A stretch of 64,000 nt of DNA from Galdieria partita (Eukaryota; Rhodophyta; Bangiophyceae; Galdieriales; Galdieriaceae). Numbering within the stretch: the stretch's first letter is position 1; each line of letters starts with the position of its first letter. Positions 25,347 through 36,211 of this stretch are shown here, one piece after another. Under the pieces are notes generated by a model. That model did no database searches. It was not told where the DNA came from and was given only the letters and a program-made list of their open reading frames with translations. The translations under genes and the position numbers were made by a program. Where the stretch lies: assembly GCA_025991245.1 (NCBI GenBank), contig BQMJ01000019.1:82001-146000 (forward strand), written 5' to 3'.

Positions 25347-25902
25347 AGTTTATACAAAGCCAATAAATCCTTAGTTATTCGTTATACTATCCCAACTTGA
25401 TGAGCCTTTTCACAACACGTATGCAAAAATGAGTACATCAGCAAGGCATATGGACTTTTACAAGAGTGTGTCGTTACAAGTTGTTGTTATTTCCTTAGTT
25501 TACGACCCTTCCTTCTAGACCACTTGAATCAAAACGGTTCGAGGTGTATGAGAAAACGGAAATGGTCATTGGAATTGCCATTTCGAGAATGAATCGACAT
25601 TCGTTGACCAATCAGCGTTGCCATTTCACGGTAATGATTTGCCCAATCAACGAAGCGACATCCATTTTAGGCTTCTTACAAAGCCAGTCCTTCAAAAGGA
25701 AACTTTCTATACACATCCTCCATGTGGCGAATAAGGAAAAGATCAATCCAAGTACCACAGGAAATTGTGGTAAAGGCACGTTTGACAACTCAATCGGCAA
25801 ATCCTCTTCCAGCGTACTATAAATAGGAAAACTATTTTCTAGACTTTAGCTATTGCCGATTTTTTTGTGCTTCGTGCTCATTACCAACCTCTTTGCAATT
25901 TC
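25347..25902. other. Intergenic stretch upstream of the Cys/Tyr-repeat gene
   Basis: The stretch is 556 bp long. It holds the RPL9 3' end, two CCAAT boxes (25608-25612 and 25643-25647) and a TATA box at 25818. Apart from these core elements I see no gene. A 92-codon frame at 25544 has no ATG context or family likeness and is taken as chance. Confidence 0.5.
25818..25826 (+). promoter_or_regulatory. TATA box of the Cys/Tyr-repeat gene
   Basis: A perfect TATAAATAG lies 76 bases before the ATG at 25903, with two CCAAT boxes 170-210 bases further upstream. This is the clearest classical core promoter in the window and suggests strong or regulated expression of the secreted protein. Confidence 0.65.
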
Positions 25903-27791
25903 ATGGTCTCTATTCATAAAGTATTTCTAAGCTGTCTATTAGTAGGCTTTGCTATTGTCAGTGCAGTGGTAGCACAGGAATGGCGTCAAGAGTCTTTTGA
26001 TGCTGTTAGTAGAGGTGGTTATCAGACAAGTACCTCTACTTATTCAGCTACCACGTCACCATCATATACAGAAGTCTCTATTCCGATCTATTCTGCAGCA
26101 CCAACTAGTTATCCACCCAAGTGTGTTTACGTGAGTGTTTTCTTTTCATAATCTTTCTTTCCACATAACTAAACATATCGTCCTAGTATCAAAAACTGAA
26201 GCAATGCTGCACCTACACTTACGTGGTTGCCCAGAAGTGTAAGATATATGAGTATGAAGTTCAGGAATCCATCAGCTATTCCTGTCCTCAATATACCACA
26301 GTGCAATCGGTGCTGCCGTATTCTTGTCCCAAGGTATATACAACTACAACCAGCAAAGCATATCCTTGCCCAACTTATTACAGTGTGACTGAATATACCT
26401 CTTATCCATGCCCTCAATATTATACAGTTCAATCACCTGTATACTATCCATGTCCAACGGAGATATCTGTACAAGCAACGATTCAGTATCCTTGCCCTAC
26501 TTATTATTCAGTTCAGGTGGCAACATATTATAGCTGTCCTCAGTATTATACCGTGCAGTCTGCTGTCTACTATCCTTGTCCTACATACTATACTAAGCAG
26601 TATCAGACCCAGTATCCTTGCCCAACAACTTCTTATATCTCTATTACTTCTCAATATAGCTGCCCAACCTACTATTCGGTTACTGAAACAACTTACTATC
26701 CATGCCCAACAACGTCGGTGACCTACTCTCAAATGAAATATCCTTGTCCAACGACTTATACCATTTATCAAACCCAATCTTACAGCTGTCCTACTTATTA
26801 TTCTACGCAAGTTGCAACGTATACTTCATGTGCAACTTATACATATTCGTATGTACAGTATCCATGTGAATATGGTAAGTAATATAGAAACCTTTCTTAT
26901 ACTGACGACTCACATATCGTCATAGCATATGAAACACCGAGTCCATCGGTATCTGCCTATTCTCGTGAAGAGGTTCAACGAGGAGGTTATGGAGAATATC
27001 AGTCTCAACAATCTTCCAGTTATTATGTAACCAAATACTGTCAGAAAGCAGTTCAACAAGTAACATACACCTCATGTTCTACCTATTATCCATCTCAGAC
27101 GGTAGAACAGAAGACTTGCTATAAGACAGTGGCTGTTCCTACTGAATATCAACAATATTGTTACAAACAAGTTGCACAGGAACAGGTCGTTCAAAAGAGC
27201 TGTCCCACTTACTACTCTGTACAAAAGGTGAAATATCAGAGTTGCTCTACCTACATATCTCAGCCGACCATTATACCCAAGTACTGCAGTATGTCTGTTT
27301 CTGAAGAGTATGTACAGCAACAACAGTGTGTAAAATATGTGGCTCAACAAGTCATCCAACCCAAGCAGTGTGTGAAGTACTACACTGAACAGAAGATTCA
27401 ACAAAAATATTGTTCTCGTTACGTAACGGAAGAAGAAGTACAAAGTAAGCAGTGTATCAAGTATGTAGCTTTACAAAAGATCAAGTACGAGTCATGTTCA
27501 GCACAATATGAAGTTCAGAAGATCAAACAACAACAATGTACCATGCAGGTATCTGAACAATATATACAACCAGACACTTGCTACAAATATGTTCCTGAAC
27601 AACAAATCGTACCTCAAACTTGCTACAAGTATTATTCTGTACCCAAGTTTATTGAAAAGTGTTATCCTGAGTATGCGACAACAGAGAAGTGTGTAGAATA
27701 TGAATATGTTCCTTATGCCACTTCTACACCTTATCCATCAGTATCTCCTAGTTATTCTCCTTCAGCTTACCAAACATCTTCGGCCTATTAG
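25903..27791 (+). CDS. Secreted Cys/Tyr-rich 14-residue-repeat structural protein, family not recognised
   Basis: Exons are 25903-26130, 26187-26874 and 26926-27791 (593 residues). An N-terminal signal peptide (FLSCLLVGFAIVSAVVA, then QEW) directs secretion. Exon 2 carries about 13 units with the form CP-T/Q-YYSVQ-x5-YP; exon 3 carries about 13 units of the form C-V/I-KYV-xEQ-xIQ-xKQ. In both blocks cysteines are almost always exactly 14 residues apart. The first block is Tyr/Pro/Thr-rich and nearly uncharged; the second is Gln/Lys/Glu-rich. Exon 1 and the C-terminus are Ser/Thr/Pro/Tyr-rich and low in Cys. I infer an extracellular, disulfide- or tyrosine-cross-linked wall or matrix protein. 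A polyadenylation-like AATAAA lies at 27861. No homologue comes to mind. Confidence 0.85.
26262..26860 (+). repeat. Block 1: coding tandem repeat, 42-bp period (14 residues)
   Basis: About 13 head-to-tail units each start with Cys-Pro (CPTYYSV, CPQYYTV, CPTTSYI and similar). Cys-to-Cys spacing is 14 residues in every unit checked. Units differ at many third codon positions, so the array is old or under selection rather than freshly expanded. Confidence 0.85.
27075..27695 (+). repeat. Block 2: diverged coding tandem repeat, 42-bp period, charged version
   Basis: About 13 units of the type CVKYVAQQVIQPKQ keep the 14-residue Cys spacing of block 1, but Pro after Cys is mostly lost and Lys, Gln and Glu replace Thr and Tyr. 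One unit (CPTYYSVQKVKYQS) is intermediate between the two blocks, supporting a common origin. Confidence 0.8.
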
Positions 27792-28037
27792 ATAGCTAGC
27801 TGAAGAGGTTGGATAGGTTGTCATGAATGTGTTTCATGTTCAAAGAAACGTGAGACATGAAATAAAATATCTGGTTCCCTAACAACATCTTTCATTGTGA
27901 AGTTTTTATTCAGCAGCATCACATTCCACTTGGGTTCCATCGCTATCACCATACACAACCGAATGGATATTGGCGTCGTACTTCAAAGCCATTCAATACC
28001 AGAATAGTTCAACGAATCTGATAGTCATTGTGCAGAT

Positions 28038-29584
28038 ATGACAAAGAAAAACAAAGCAGGCAAGTATATGAAAGTTTGCCAACCTTGATTGTTTCTCAAA
28101 CCACTTTTCTTTGTATAATAGAGAAGAAACAAACAGTTTCAGACGACTCGAGCTCTCTGCGTTCCGAAGAGACAAGCAGCTCGTTGTCAGCACATATGGA
28201 AAGGTTGGTTATGAATGAGGATATGAAAGACCTTATTCTCGAAGAAGACTATCATCCGGATAACTTGGTTTCTGGATTCTCATTAGCAGTAGAAAAATTG
28301 AATGACAAAAGGTATCACAGTTACTTTAGGGTTCTTGAAAGAAGTCAAGTTGAGATTTAGGTCGTGGGTGAGAGTCAAGGCGTTAAATTATGCTTATGAA
28401 GCTCTTCGGAATGATTATCGACCAGAATTATTGGAAAAGACGTAAGTTGGTACTTGGTGAAAAAAGTTTGGGTTCATTCACAGAGATTTAGTGTGGAAAC
28501 GCTTGTATATACATTGCTTAAAGGACCTTTTCATAGAGCCATACAAGAAGAGAGAAAATTGAGTTGTCTTTTGTTAGCTATTGTTGTGTTGAGTTTGGGG
28601 GAATCTAGCTCAAGTGAATATATTTGGGAGCAATGTGGACCGTTATTAAAGACAATGATAAGAAGAGGCTTAAAGGGTAGTTTAGAAGCAATAGCTTGTG
28701 TAGGAATGGTGGGTTCCACAGATTTAGAAGAGATCTGCTCGTTAATGGAGAATATTTCTGGACACTTTTTATCCTCAGATACTGAGTTGGCTGCCGAAGC
28801 TTTACAAAGTTGGGCTTTGTTAGCTTCCAGTTTACCGGTTATCGACTTGTATCATTTATTTCGTGCTACGAATTCACCATTAACTATATTTCAACGCCTT
28901 TTTTCCACGTCATGTATTGCAACAGATGAGCGAAACTTGGCTAGTGCTCAAACCATTGCGCTTATTTTAGAACTGTTTCAACAAGAGTCTTTCTCAGATG
29001 CTTCTTCATCATCTCAAGAAGATGTGGATAGTAGTGAGGAGTTGAATATTCAACAACATGTAGAAGAGTGGTCAAATGCATCAGCTGGTTCAGAAAATGG
29101 AAAGTTTATAGGACAACATCGAAATCATATATGTACTATATCAGAAATTTTGCAACAGCTGTATCGTTTTCGTTGTCAGGGTACACAGGCTTTATTAGAA
29201 GAGAATAAACGAACTCCCAAGAAACAAAGAAGCTTACGCAAGTCTATTATCCGGGCATTGGAAGATCAAGTGGATAGCGAGCATTATCAGTTGGCAAATG
29301 GCGAAGAAATACTATTTGATACTTGGTTGGATAAACTTCGTATCCAAAGTTTTCGTGTAATATTTAAAAGTGGATGGAAGAAACATTTGGAACAGAATGT
29401 CTTTTTGAGACAAGTGTTGGGGCTTGGAATCCCAGTAGCTCCAGTACCAGATAGTGAGTTGCGTCTTACAAAGGAAGAAAAACGATTGTATCGTAGTCCA
29501 AACTCTATTTTGGAAAAGAAACGAACATTGCAAAGACAAGGAAGAAGAACACGTCGAATTCGTGAACGCGAAGTTGTTGTGTGA
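28038..29584 (+). CDS. Interferon-related developmental regulator (IFRD) family protein
   Basis: Exons are 28038-28059, 28122-28311, 28361-28441 and 28486-29584 (463 residues, IFRD1 about 450). After a Ser/Glu-rich start the ARM-like repeats run from VEKLNDKRSSWVRVKAL through VETLVYTLLKG, and the C-terminal IFRD motif shows FDTWLDKLRIQSFRVIF, HLEQNVFLRQVLGLG and a basic tail (RRTRRIRERE). IFRD proteins are transcriptional co-regulators and have also been linked to ribosomes. The first intron (28060-28121) fits the frame only with a GC donor (G, then gcaagt), giving MTKKNKAEKKQTVS. Confidence 0.85.
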
Positions 29585-29700
29585 ATAGGAAGAATTGCCG
29601 CACCTTCATGGTTGAGGGCGCATTTGAAATGGCAAAATATTCAGCGATTCTCTTTCACTTTTGAATTGGTAAGAGACCGCCATTGACTGTTTGTTGTTTT

Positions 29701-30942
29701 ATGGAGTCTTTAAAGGAAAATATGCCAGTCTCTATAAACTCAGTTCTTGGAGAGTATAATAGACAAGATCCAGGACATAGTCTCAAATATGATTCATCAG
29801 AAAATAAATATTCATCTACGGGGAAAGAATCAGAAGGGGAAAAGTTACAACAGACAGCTTCAAAGATTCAAGTTCCCTCAGTGTTTTGTTCCGAATCCTC
29901 GGAACGCTACACTTTGTTCCCAATTCGTTATCCCGAAATATGGAAAATGTATAAAAAACATGAGGTTTGTTAAGTAGCCAAAAGACTGTCTGCACTCTAT
30001 TTATCACTATATTCTAGGCTTCGTTTTGGACTGCTGAAGAAATAGATCTATCGAGTGACTTGGAAGATTGGAAGAAGTTGAATGCGGATGAGCGCCATTT
30101 CATTTCTCATGTCTTAGCTTTCTTTGCATCTTCCGATGGAATTGTTTTGGAGAATCTTGCGGAAAGATTTTGTCGTGATGTACAAATTCCTGAAGCAAGA
30201 TGTTTCTATGGATTTCAAATAGCCATGGAAAACATTCATTCGGAAACATATTCTCTTCTTATCGATACTTATATTCGAGATGCTCAGGAAAAGACTCGTT
30301 TATTTGAAGCAATGGAACGTATTCCCTGTATTGAAAAGAAGGCTCAGTGGGCGTTGAGGTGGATCCAATCCACTGCTTCTTTTGCTGAACGTTTAGTTGC
30401 ATTTGCTGCTGTGGAGGGAATATTTTTTTCTGGTTCTTTCTGTTCCATATTTTGGTTGAAAAAGAGAGGTCTAATGCCAGGGTTGACCTTTTCCAACGAG
30501 TTGATATCACGTGATGAAGGTTTGCATTGTGATTTTGCATGTTTATTGTATTCCATGTTGCCTGAGAAGTTATCTCGTGAAACTATTGAAAGCGTAAGTT
30601 GTCAAGTGAAATGATATATTGATTCATTGCCGATGTTTGTAGATTATCATCGATGCGGTAACTTGTGAAAAAGAGTTTATTTGTGAGTCTTTACCGGTGG
30701 CATTGATCGGAATGAATAGTGATATGATGAGTCAATATATTGAGTTTGTTGCGGATCGTTTGTTAGTGGCATTGGGATATGAGAAATATTTTCACTCTCG
30801 GAATCCTTTTGATTGGATGGAGCTGATTTCTTTAGAAGGAAAGACCAATTTTTTTGAGAAGCGAGTAGGAGAATATCAAAAGGCTGGCGTGGTAAACGAT
30901 AGTGGAGAAGCTCAAGAGTTTCGCTTAGATGCAGATTTTTAA
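29701..30942 (+). CDS. RRM2: Ribonucleoside-diphosphate reductase small subunit R2
   Basis: Exons are 29701-29964, 30018-30593 and 30643-30942 (379 residues, usual R2 length). The sequence shows [31 protein letters not shown] (iron ligands Glu, His and the radical-site Tyr region), [24 protein letters not shown] (Glu and His ligands) and the C-terminal R1-binding peptide FRLDADF. It generates the tyrosyl radical needed to reduce ribonucleotides for DNA synthesis. All di-iron ligands seem present, so it is a functional class Ia subunit. The N-terminal 70 residues are variable, as in other R2 proteins. Confidence 0.97.
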
Positions 30943-31044
30943 AAAGATACTTAGCCTGGTAGTCTTTTTGTATAGAAGAATAAAGTTGAATAGCTTTAAG
31001 AAATGGATTGCTGTTCCATTCTCGATAGAGTTGACATTTTTTTC

Positions 31045-31060
31045 TTGGCGGATTGGCGCC
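31045..31060 (+). promoter_or_regulatory. Tandem E2F-like sites upstream of kinesin-14
   Basis: TTGGCGG at 31045-31051 and TTGGCGCC at 31053-31060 lie 25-40 bases before the kinesin start codon. Both fit the E2F/DP consensus core. Together with the adjacent R2 gene this suits S/G2/M-phase expression. Factor binding is inferred only. Confidence 0.45.
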
Positions 31061-31084
31061 CAATTCGAACATTCGAGTTGGAAT

Positions 31085-32894
31085 ATGAATCCTTGCGATA
31101 GGTTTGCTACTTCAGTTCATCAACTGGAGAATCTTTTAAGCAATTGGTCAACATATATTGAGGATTTCTCATTAAAAGATATCCAGAACAACGACAATCA
31201 CTTGTACTTGAAACAAGAAAATGACTACCTCAAGGCATGTCTGGTTTTCTTATTTCGTTTCATTCTTGAATGATATTCGATAGGAGAAACTGACTAGCTT
31301 GCAAAGGTCTCTCGATTTCCAAAAAGAAGAGTTTGAGAGTCTTTTGGATTACAGTGAAAAGTTGGAACGACTGTTACCAAAAAAAGTTTTGCCAAACCTA
31401 TCATCTGATAGTATTCCTATGGAGTCCATTCAGAACGCTCATAGACCACTACTCCTTCAACACAAAGACATGATCAAGTCCTGGAAAGAAGAACTAAAAG
31501 TATTAAGAAACAACTTTGCAACTTCAGTCGAAAGTATGTACGTTTATTTATTTCATCAACTTGGCGGTTTGGTTGAAACATTCCATTGTCACCAAATTCA
31601 GTGGATGAAGCACAGGCAAGAGAATCGTCGTCTGCACCGTTATATCCAAGAATGGAAGGGTAATATTCGTGTAGTTGCTCGCGTAAGTGTTTTTTGCCGT
31701 ACTTGAATATTGGGTTGACCTGATTTCATATACTCGTGGATATATCAGATCCGTCCATCACTTTTGGGGAAAGATTGTACTCCTTTGCTTGACTTTATAG
31801 GAGATGACATGATCACATGTCGGCCTTTCAACTCGAATCCTTTATCATTCACTTTTGATCAAGTATTTCCTCCTCATTTGCCACAAGACTCTCTGTATGA
31901 AGAGTTACAGCCAATCATTGCAAGTATTTGGGATGGCTTCCATAGTTGCATTATGGCTTATGGACCAACTGGTTCTGGCAAGACTTTTACTGTTTTTGGG
32001 CCAGATGGAAAAAGTGGAGTTGTACAACTAGCTATTCGAACATTATTCGACCTTGTATTGGAGAATAATGAGTTGAACCTAGTTCCAACTATCAGTATGT
32101 TGGAAATATACAACGAAACTGTACGTGACTTGCTAAGTGAAGATCCATTGGCCAACTTGGAAGTTCACGAAGATACCACAACTGGAGATGTATTTGCAAA
32201 AGGTGCTGTAGAAATGGAGATGAGCCATTATTCTGATGCCTTGAGGATTATTCAATCTGGTCTTGATTTTCGTACTACCAGTGCAACTTTGTTGAATATT
32301 TCCAGCTCTCGAAGTCATTTGTTATGTATATTGAAACTGCGTGGAGACCATGGAAATACAGGGTCTTTGTACATTGCCGATTTAGCAGGAAGTGAACGAG
32401 TCACGCATTCTCATACACAGAGTGAACGACTGGATGAAACGAAACATATCAATCGCTCATTGTCATCTCTTGCTGATGTATTTTCAGCTTTACGCAATCA
32501 ACAACCTCATATTCCTTATCGTAATTCTCGTTTAACTTTTTTGTTACGACCTGCACTTTCCAAAACTGGAAAAGCAATGCTAATCGTTCATGTCAGGTAT
32601 GTCATTTTATGAAAACTTGTGGGCATTTTTCATCTTTTTGAACACTCAACATGTATGAAAATCTCTAGTCCGGAAGAAGAAGAACTTTCTGAAACTATTC
32701 AAACATTGCGATTGGGACAACGAGCACGGGATATCGAACTAAGACCGTCAAAAGGTCAAGGTAATTCTTCAACTCTGCCAATCATTTATCACACTTACGA
32801 ATGATCTTTATAAGACTCTAGTAATATTTTGCTAAGGCGTCAAATCAGTCTCTTACGTCAACAGTTAGCTGACGAACGAAACAAGTCCAAATAA
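31085..32894 (+). CDS. C-terminal motor kinesin (kinesin-14-like)
   Basis: Exons are 31085-31234, 31284-31682, 31749-32596, 32669-32760 and 32815-32894 (522 residues, short for a kinesin). A coiled-coil tail of about 180 residues leads into WKGNIRVVARIRPSL, the neck-motor junction typical of minus-end kinesin-14s. Motor motifs are AYGPTGSGKTFT (P-loop; Pro replaces the usual Gln), SSSRSH (switch I), DLAGSE (switch II) and HINRSLSSL. A final short coiled-coil exon follows. Intron 1 (31235-31283) needs a GC donor. The last intron uses the acceptor at 32814, which alone leaves the coiled-coil end open. Spindle or cortical microtubule function is expected. Confidence 0.9.
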
Positions 32895-32902
32895 CCAAAT
32901 AT

Positions 32903-33234
32903 CTACTGCTTATCCTCCTTCTTGCCTTGTTGTTTCTTATGAATCATTTCACTACCGATGGTAGTTACATATCCTTCTCTCTTTTCTTCAAGTCTACGCT
33001 GATAATACGCGGTTTCCTCGTCGCGTATTAGGAGACCCACAACTACTGCCAAAGAGATGTAAAAAATCCTTTGTTTCCTAACCAAGTTGCTTTTGAGCGT
33101 TTTTTCCGGCCTACACAATATTATACTTACGTCGACCATCGTTTGGGGAACATGTTTTCTGGTAGTTTGTCCATTTTCTCATATCGACGTAACCTTCTTC
33201 CCTTTTCCTTTCGAAGTGCTTCTCCTTCGTCCAT
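32903..33234 (-). CDS. Small single-pass membrane protein, unknown
   Basis: Exons on the minus strand are 33234-33131 and 33077-32903 (92 residues). The N-terminal 35 residues are very basic (ALRKEKGRRLRRYEKMDK) and are followed by one hydrophobic segment (IFYISLAVVVGLLI) and a charged helical tail ending KKEDKQ. The splice joins FPKRWST with KQRIFYI. Size and shape resemble small assembly factors or accessory subunits of mitochondrial or ER complexes, but I recognise no family. Its stop codon ends 8 bp from the kinesin stop on the other strand. Confidence 0.65.
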
Positions 33235-33270
33235 TTCAACTGCCCCAAAATCAACGAGTCCTCCATTTAT

Positions 33271-34398
33271 TTACATACGATCTGTCAATATAATAAATTC
33301 TCGAGAAGAATATCCAAATCGCAACATATCCTTTTCCAACAGTTCATAATATCGCAACGATTCGATTCGTTCATTGTTCAAAAAAGTACCATTCGTGCTT
33401 TCCAAATCCATAATATAAGGTTTGATCACCAACTGGTGGTTGCAACATTCTCCGGTTAATAAGACAATATGCATCAAGGAAATGCTTACTTTATCTCTAT
33501 TTTTTGGCATCACTTGACGGAATTGCAACACAGCATGTTGTTGCGAAGCGGATGGATGGTCAATAGGAATATCAACAACATCTCTATCTCGACCCAACAA
33601 GTAGACACTCTACAACATTCACTCTATTCTACAAAGAAATGAGTTCATCTTACCTTTTGATAAATGTAAAAAACACCTTCTTCTCCTTGTAACAATTTCC
33701 CATCTTTAAATACATACAACCGCCAATGTTTATCAGGCTTTCTAGCATCCAAAGGTTCCACAAACTTCAATTCCTTTCCATGTCGCGTCATTCTTTGTTC
33801 CTTGTAAAGAGCACCAGACGGCATAAAGTTGGGAGTCTCTTTGGGTACAACGTTTTCACTCTTTACAAAAAAAAGTATTCAAGTATCAACCAATACTCAA
33901 CAGCCATTCCACTACTCACTTGTCTTTGCACTTGTTTTCCACCCCATTCGTAAGCTTGCGAAGAAGAAGCTATCGGGGAATGGGGTCTCCTTGTTAGCTC
34001 TTCGCGCACCGTTTCACTTTGCTCGATGTTCTCATCTGCCAATTCTACTTTGACAACACGTCCATCTAAGCGACTTCCCGATAACGTGGTTGCTGCAAGT
34101 GCCTCCTCTCTATTTGAAAAGTATACAAATGCAAAACCTCTATTCTTTATTCAACGTCAATTCAAGTGCTTCCAGCCTACCACAATTATCTTACCAGTTC
34201 TTGTTGTTGTCTATTTCTAGGAACTTCAACATCAACAACAGTGCCTAGTTTTTCGTTATCACACAAAGTAAGAGAGAACAACATGCGCTGAATACCGTAA
34301 CTATGGAAAATATTGCGCACGGCATCTTCCAGCCATGAAAATGGCAAGTTACCAACAAAAACTCGAAATTCGTTGGTTTCTTTGTGTCGCCTTTTCAT
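33271..34398 (-). CDS. RRM-FHA fusion protein (SNIP1/DDL/Pml1-type FHA)
   Basis: Five exons on the minus strand: 34398-34195, 34144-33920, 33860-33654, 33609-33490 and 33432-33271 (305 residues). Residues 8-105 form an RRM with RNP2 (FRVFVGNLPF) and RNP1 (NRGFAFVYF). After a linker, RWRLYVFKDG-like WRLYVFKDGKLL leads to a C-terminal FHA domain: YLLGRDRDVVDIPIDHPSAS, QQHAVLQFR, MDLESTNGTFLNN and YYELLEKDMLRFGYSSREF, nearly word for word the SNIP1/DAWDLE/Pml1 FHA. Those proteins act in the spliceosomal RES complex and small-RNA processing. The partners are normally separate RRM and FHA proteins. All four introns are in frame, so the fusion reads as one gene. Confidence 0.88.
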
Positions 34399-34404
34399 GT
34401 GTTT
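34399..34404. promoter_or_regulatory. 6-bp gap between divergent RRM-FHA and GNL3 start codons
   Basis: The minus-strand ATG ends at 34398 and the plus-strand ATG begins at 34405. The GNL3 frame has a second in-frame ATG at 34468 just before its conserved basic domain ([14 protein letters not shown]), so actual initiation may be there, leaving 69 bp. Confidence 0.55.
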
Positions 34405-36211
34405 ATGACTCAACAATGGAATGATTTGAGAATTGGAAGAAGCGATCGACGATCAGATCATCCAACCATGGCACCGCATTCGAAGAGCAAACGAATGACT
34501 CTGCGTAAAAAGTATAAAATACAAAGAAAAGTGAGAGAACACAAGAGGAAGATGAGAAAACAACAAAAGAAACAGAATACCAATAAAACAAGAAAGCGTG
34601 AAAGAGAACTTTGTAGGCAGCCTTGTTCCATTTTTCTTAGCTGTACTGAAGCGTGGACGAGTAGGTATCCCCAATTCTTTTCCTTATAAAGAACAAATTG
34701 TGGAAGAATACGCTAAACAAGAAGAGACTCTGAAAAGAATACGATTGGCCAATGTATTTGCTGCAAAGATTCGTTGACAATCACGCACTGACTAATCGTT
34801 TTGAATAGAAATTGAAGCAGACAATGGCCTGCAATGAGGAAGACAACAACCAAAGCAGTGAGAAACAAGTAGGAATACAATCAACACTTGAGGATACTCA
34901 AGTGGAGGCCCAAAGTAAGCTTTCAAGTTACTCCCATTCTCTAGTCAGCGATGACTGTGTGTGCGTCTAGTAAAAGGAAATGTTCGAAGACATTTGAAGG
35001 ACTTTAAACAATTGGTTAATCAATGCGATGTTATCTTACAAGTTATCGACGCTCGTGATCCACTTGGTACTCGAAGTATGAAAGCAGAAAAACATATTAT
35101 GTCTAATTTTGGAGGAAGCAAAGTAAGACAGTGTATATTATGACAAGCAATAGAAAGAGCTCAGATTACTATTTTGTAGAGAATCATTTTAGTGCTGAAC
35201 AAAGTGGATATGATTCCAAATCCTATAGCAACTCAATGGATTGAATATTTATCAACCTTCCATCCCACCATACCATTTTGTGCAGCACATGAGAAAGTAA
35301 TGAATTGTTTCAAACAAAAGTAATCAAAACAGTTGTCTTAATCTCCTCCTCTTTTAGATAAGAAGAAAATATACTCCACATACCGAAAGTTTGATGCGGC
35401 TACTGAAAGGAATCTTATCTGAGAAACATTCATCATCTTCTTCTTTATTGGTACGTCTTGAATGACAAAATATATTTCGGTTTGATAGAAGAGAAACATT
35501 TTCCTTTAGGTGGGAGTTGTGGGTTATCCCAATGTTGGAAAGAGTTCTCTGATCAATTGTTTACATCGTTCTCAAGTAGTAGAAACGGGTCCAAACCCAG
35601 GTAAGTATCTATTTATATCGACATATATTTGTGGATAAACTTTGGAATCCAAATCATCATAGGTGTTACCAAGTATAATCAAGAAGTTGTGATTGATCAA
35701 CATATTCGGTTTATGGACTGTCCAGGGATCGTATTCATGTCTAGTGAGGAAAACAGTCATTTATCTTTGGTTATTCGAAACTTTGTATCTAATCAAAAGG
35801 TGGAGGTTGGTGATAAACTTTCTCTGCAATATATATATGTGTATTATTTACTCAATGGTCTTACTTAGGATCCCTTTCCCTTTATTGATTCTATAATAGA
35901 CAAAGTGGGAGTTGAAAAGTTGACGCTACAATACAATATTCCTGTATTCTCTAGTCGTGAAGAGTTTCTTGCTTTGATTGCGAAGAAACGAGGCAAGTTA
36001 CAAAAGGGAGGTGCTTTAGATTTGCAAGCAGCAGCCCATTCCATATTGCTTGATTGGTCGCGTGGAAAGATTCCTTATTATACTTTACCACCCAAAGATA
36101 GTTCTGCACAGGTAAGAAGGCAGTTGTTCTATCAGCAATGAAAGATATTTTATTTTTTAGGTTTCTGCTTGCGTAGTGGAGACATATGATCCTCCCATCT
36201 TAACAACTTGA
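34405..36211 (+). CDS. GNL3: Nucleostemin-type circularly permuted GTPase (GNL3/NUG1)
   Basis: Ten exons: 34405-34612, 34662-34753, 34809-34914, 34971-35122, 35180-35296, 35358-35450, 35510-35600, 35663-35805, 35869-36111 and 36161-36211 (431 residues). The basic N-terminus [20 protein letters not shown] is the GNL3_N domain. GTPase motifs come in permuted order: [15 protein letters not shown] (G4), then [12 protein letters not shown] (G1), GVTK (G2) and DCPGI (G3). The RNA-binding-like C-terminal domain includes [18 protein letters not shown] and [10 protein letters not shown]. It functions in nucleolar 60S maturation. The protein ends soon after; a GNL3-like helix in another frame at 36222-36278 may be a lost extension. 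Confidence 0.92.

Noticed and set aside
25544-25822. 92-codon plus-strand frame and its minus-strand mirror in the spacer before the Cys/Tyr-repeat gene
   Set aside because: It has no family likeness or usable ATG context and overlaps the TATA and CCAAT promoter elements.
26169-27443. Hydrophobic minus-strand open frames (87, 100 and 123 codons) opposite the Cys/Tyr-repeat gene
   Set aside because: They are mirror images of the 42-bp coding repeat on the plus strand; Tyr and Thr codons read backwards as Ile, Val and Cys. They have no splice or start support.
26262-27695. Regular 42-bp repeats considered as a CRISPR-like or satellite array
   Set aside because: The repeats are not identical, have no unique spacers and code for an in-frame Cys-spaced protein with a signal peptide.
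34403-34674. Minus-strand open frames of 62 and 73 codons opposite the GNL3 basic domain
   Set aside because: They arise from the Lys/Arg-rich codons read backwards as Phe, Leu and Ser, and have no independent support.
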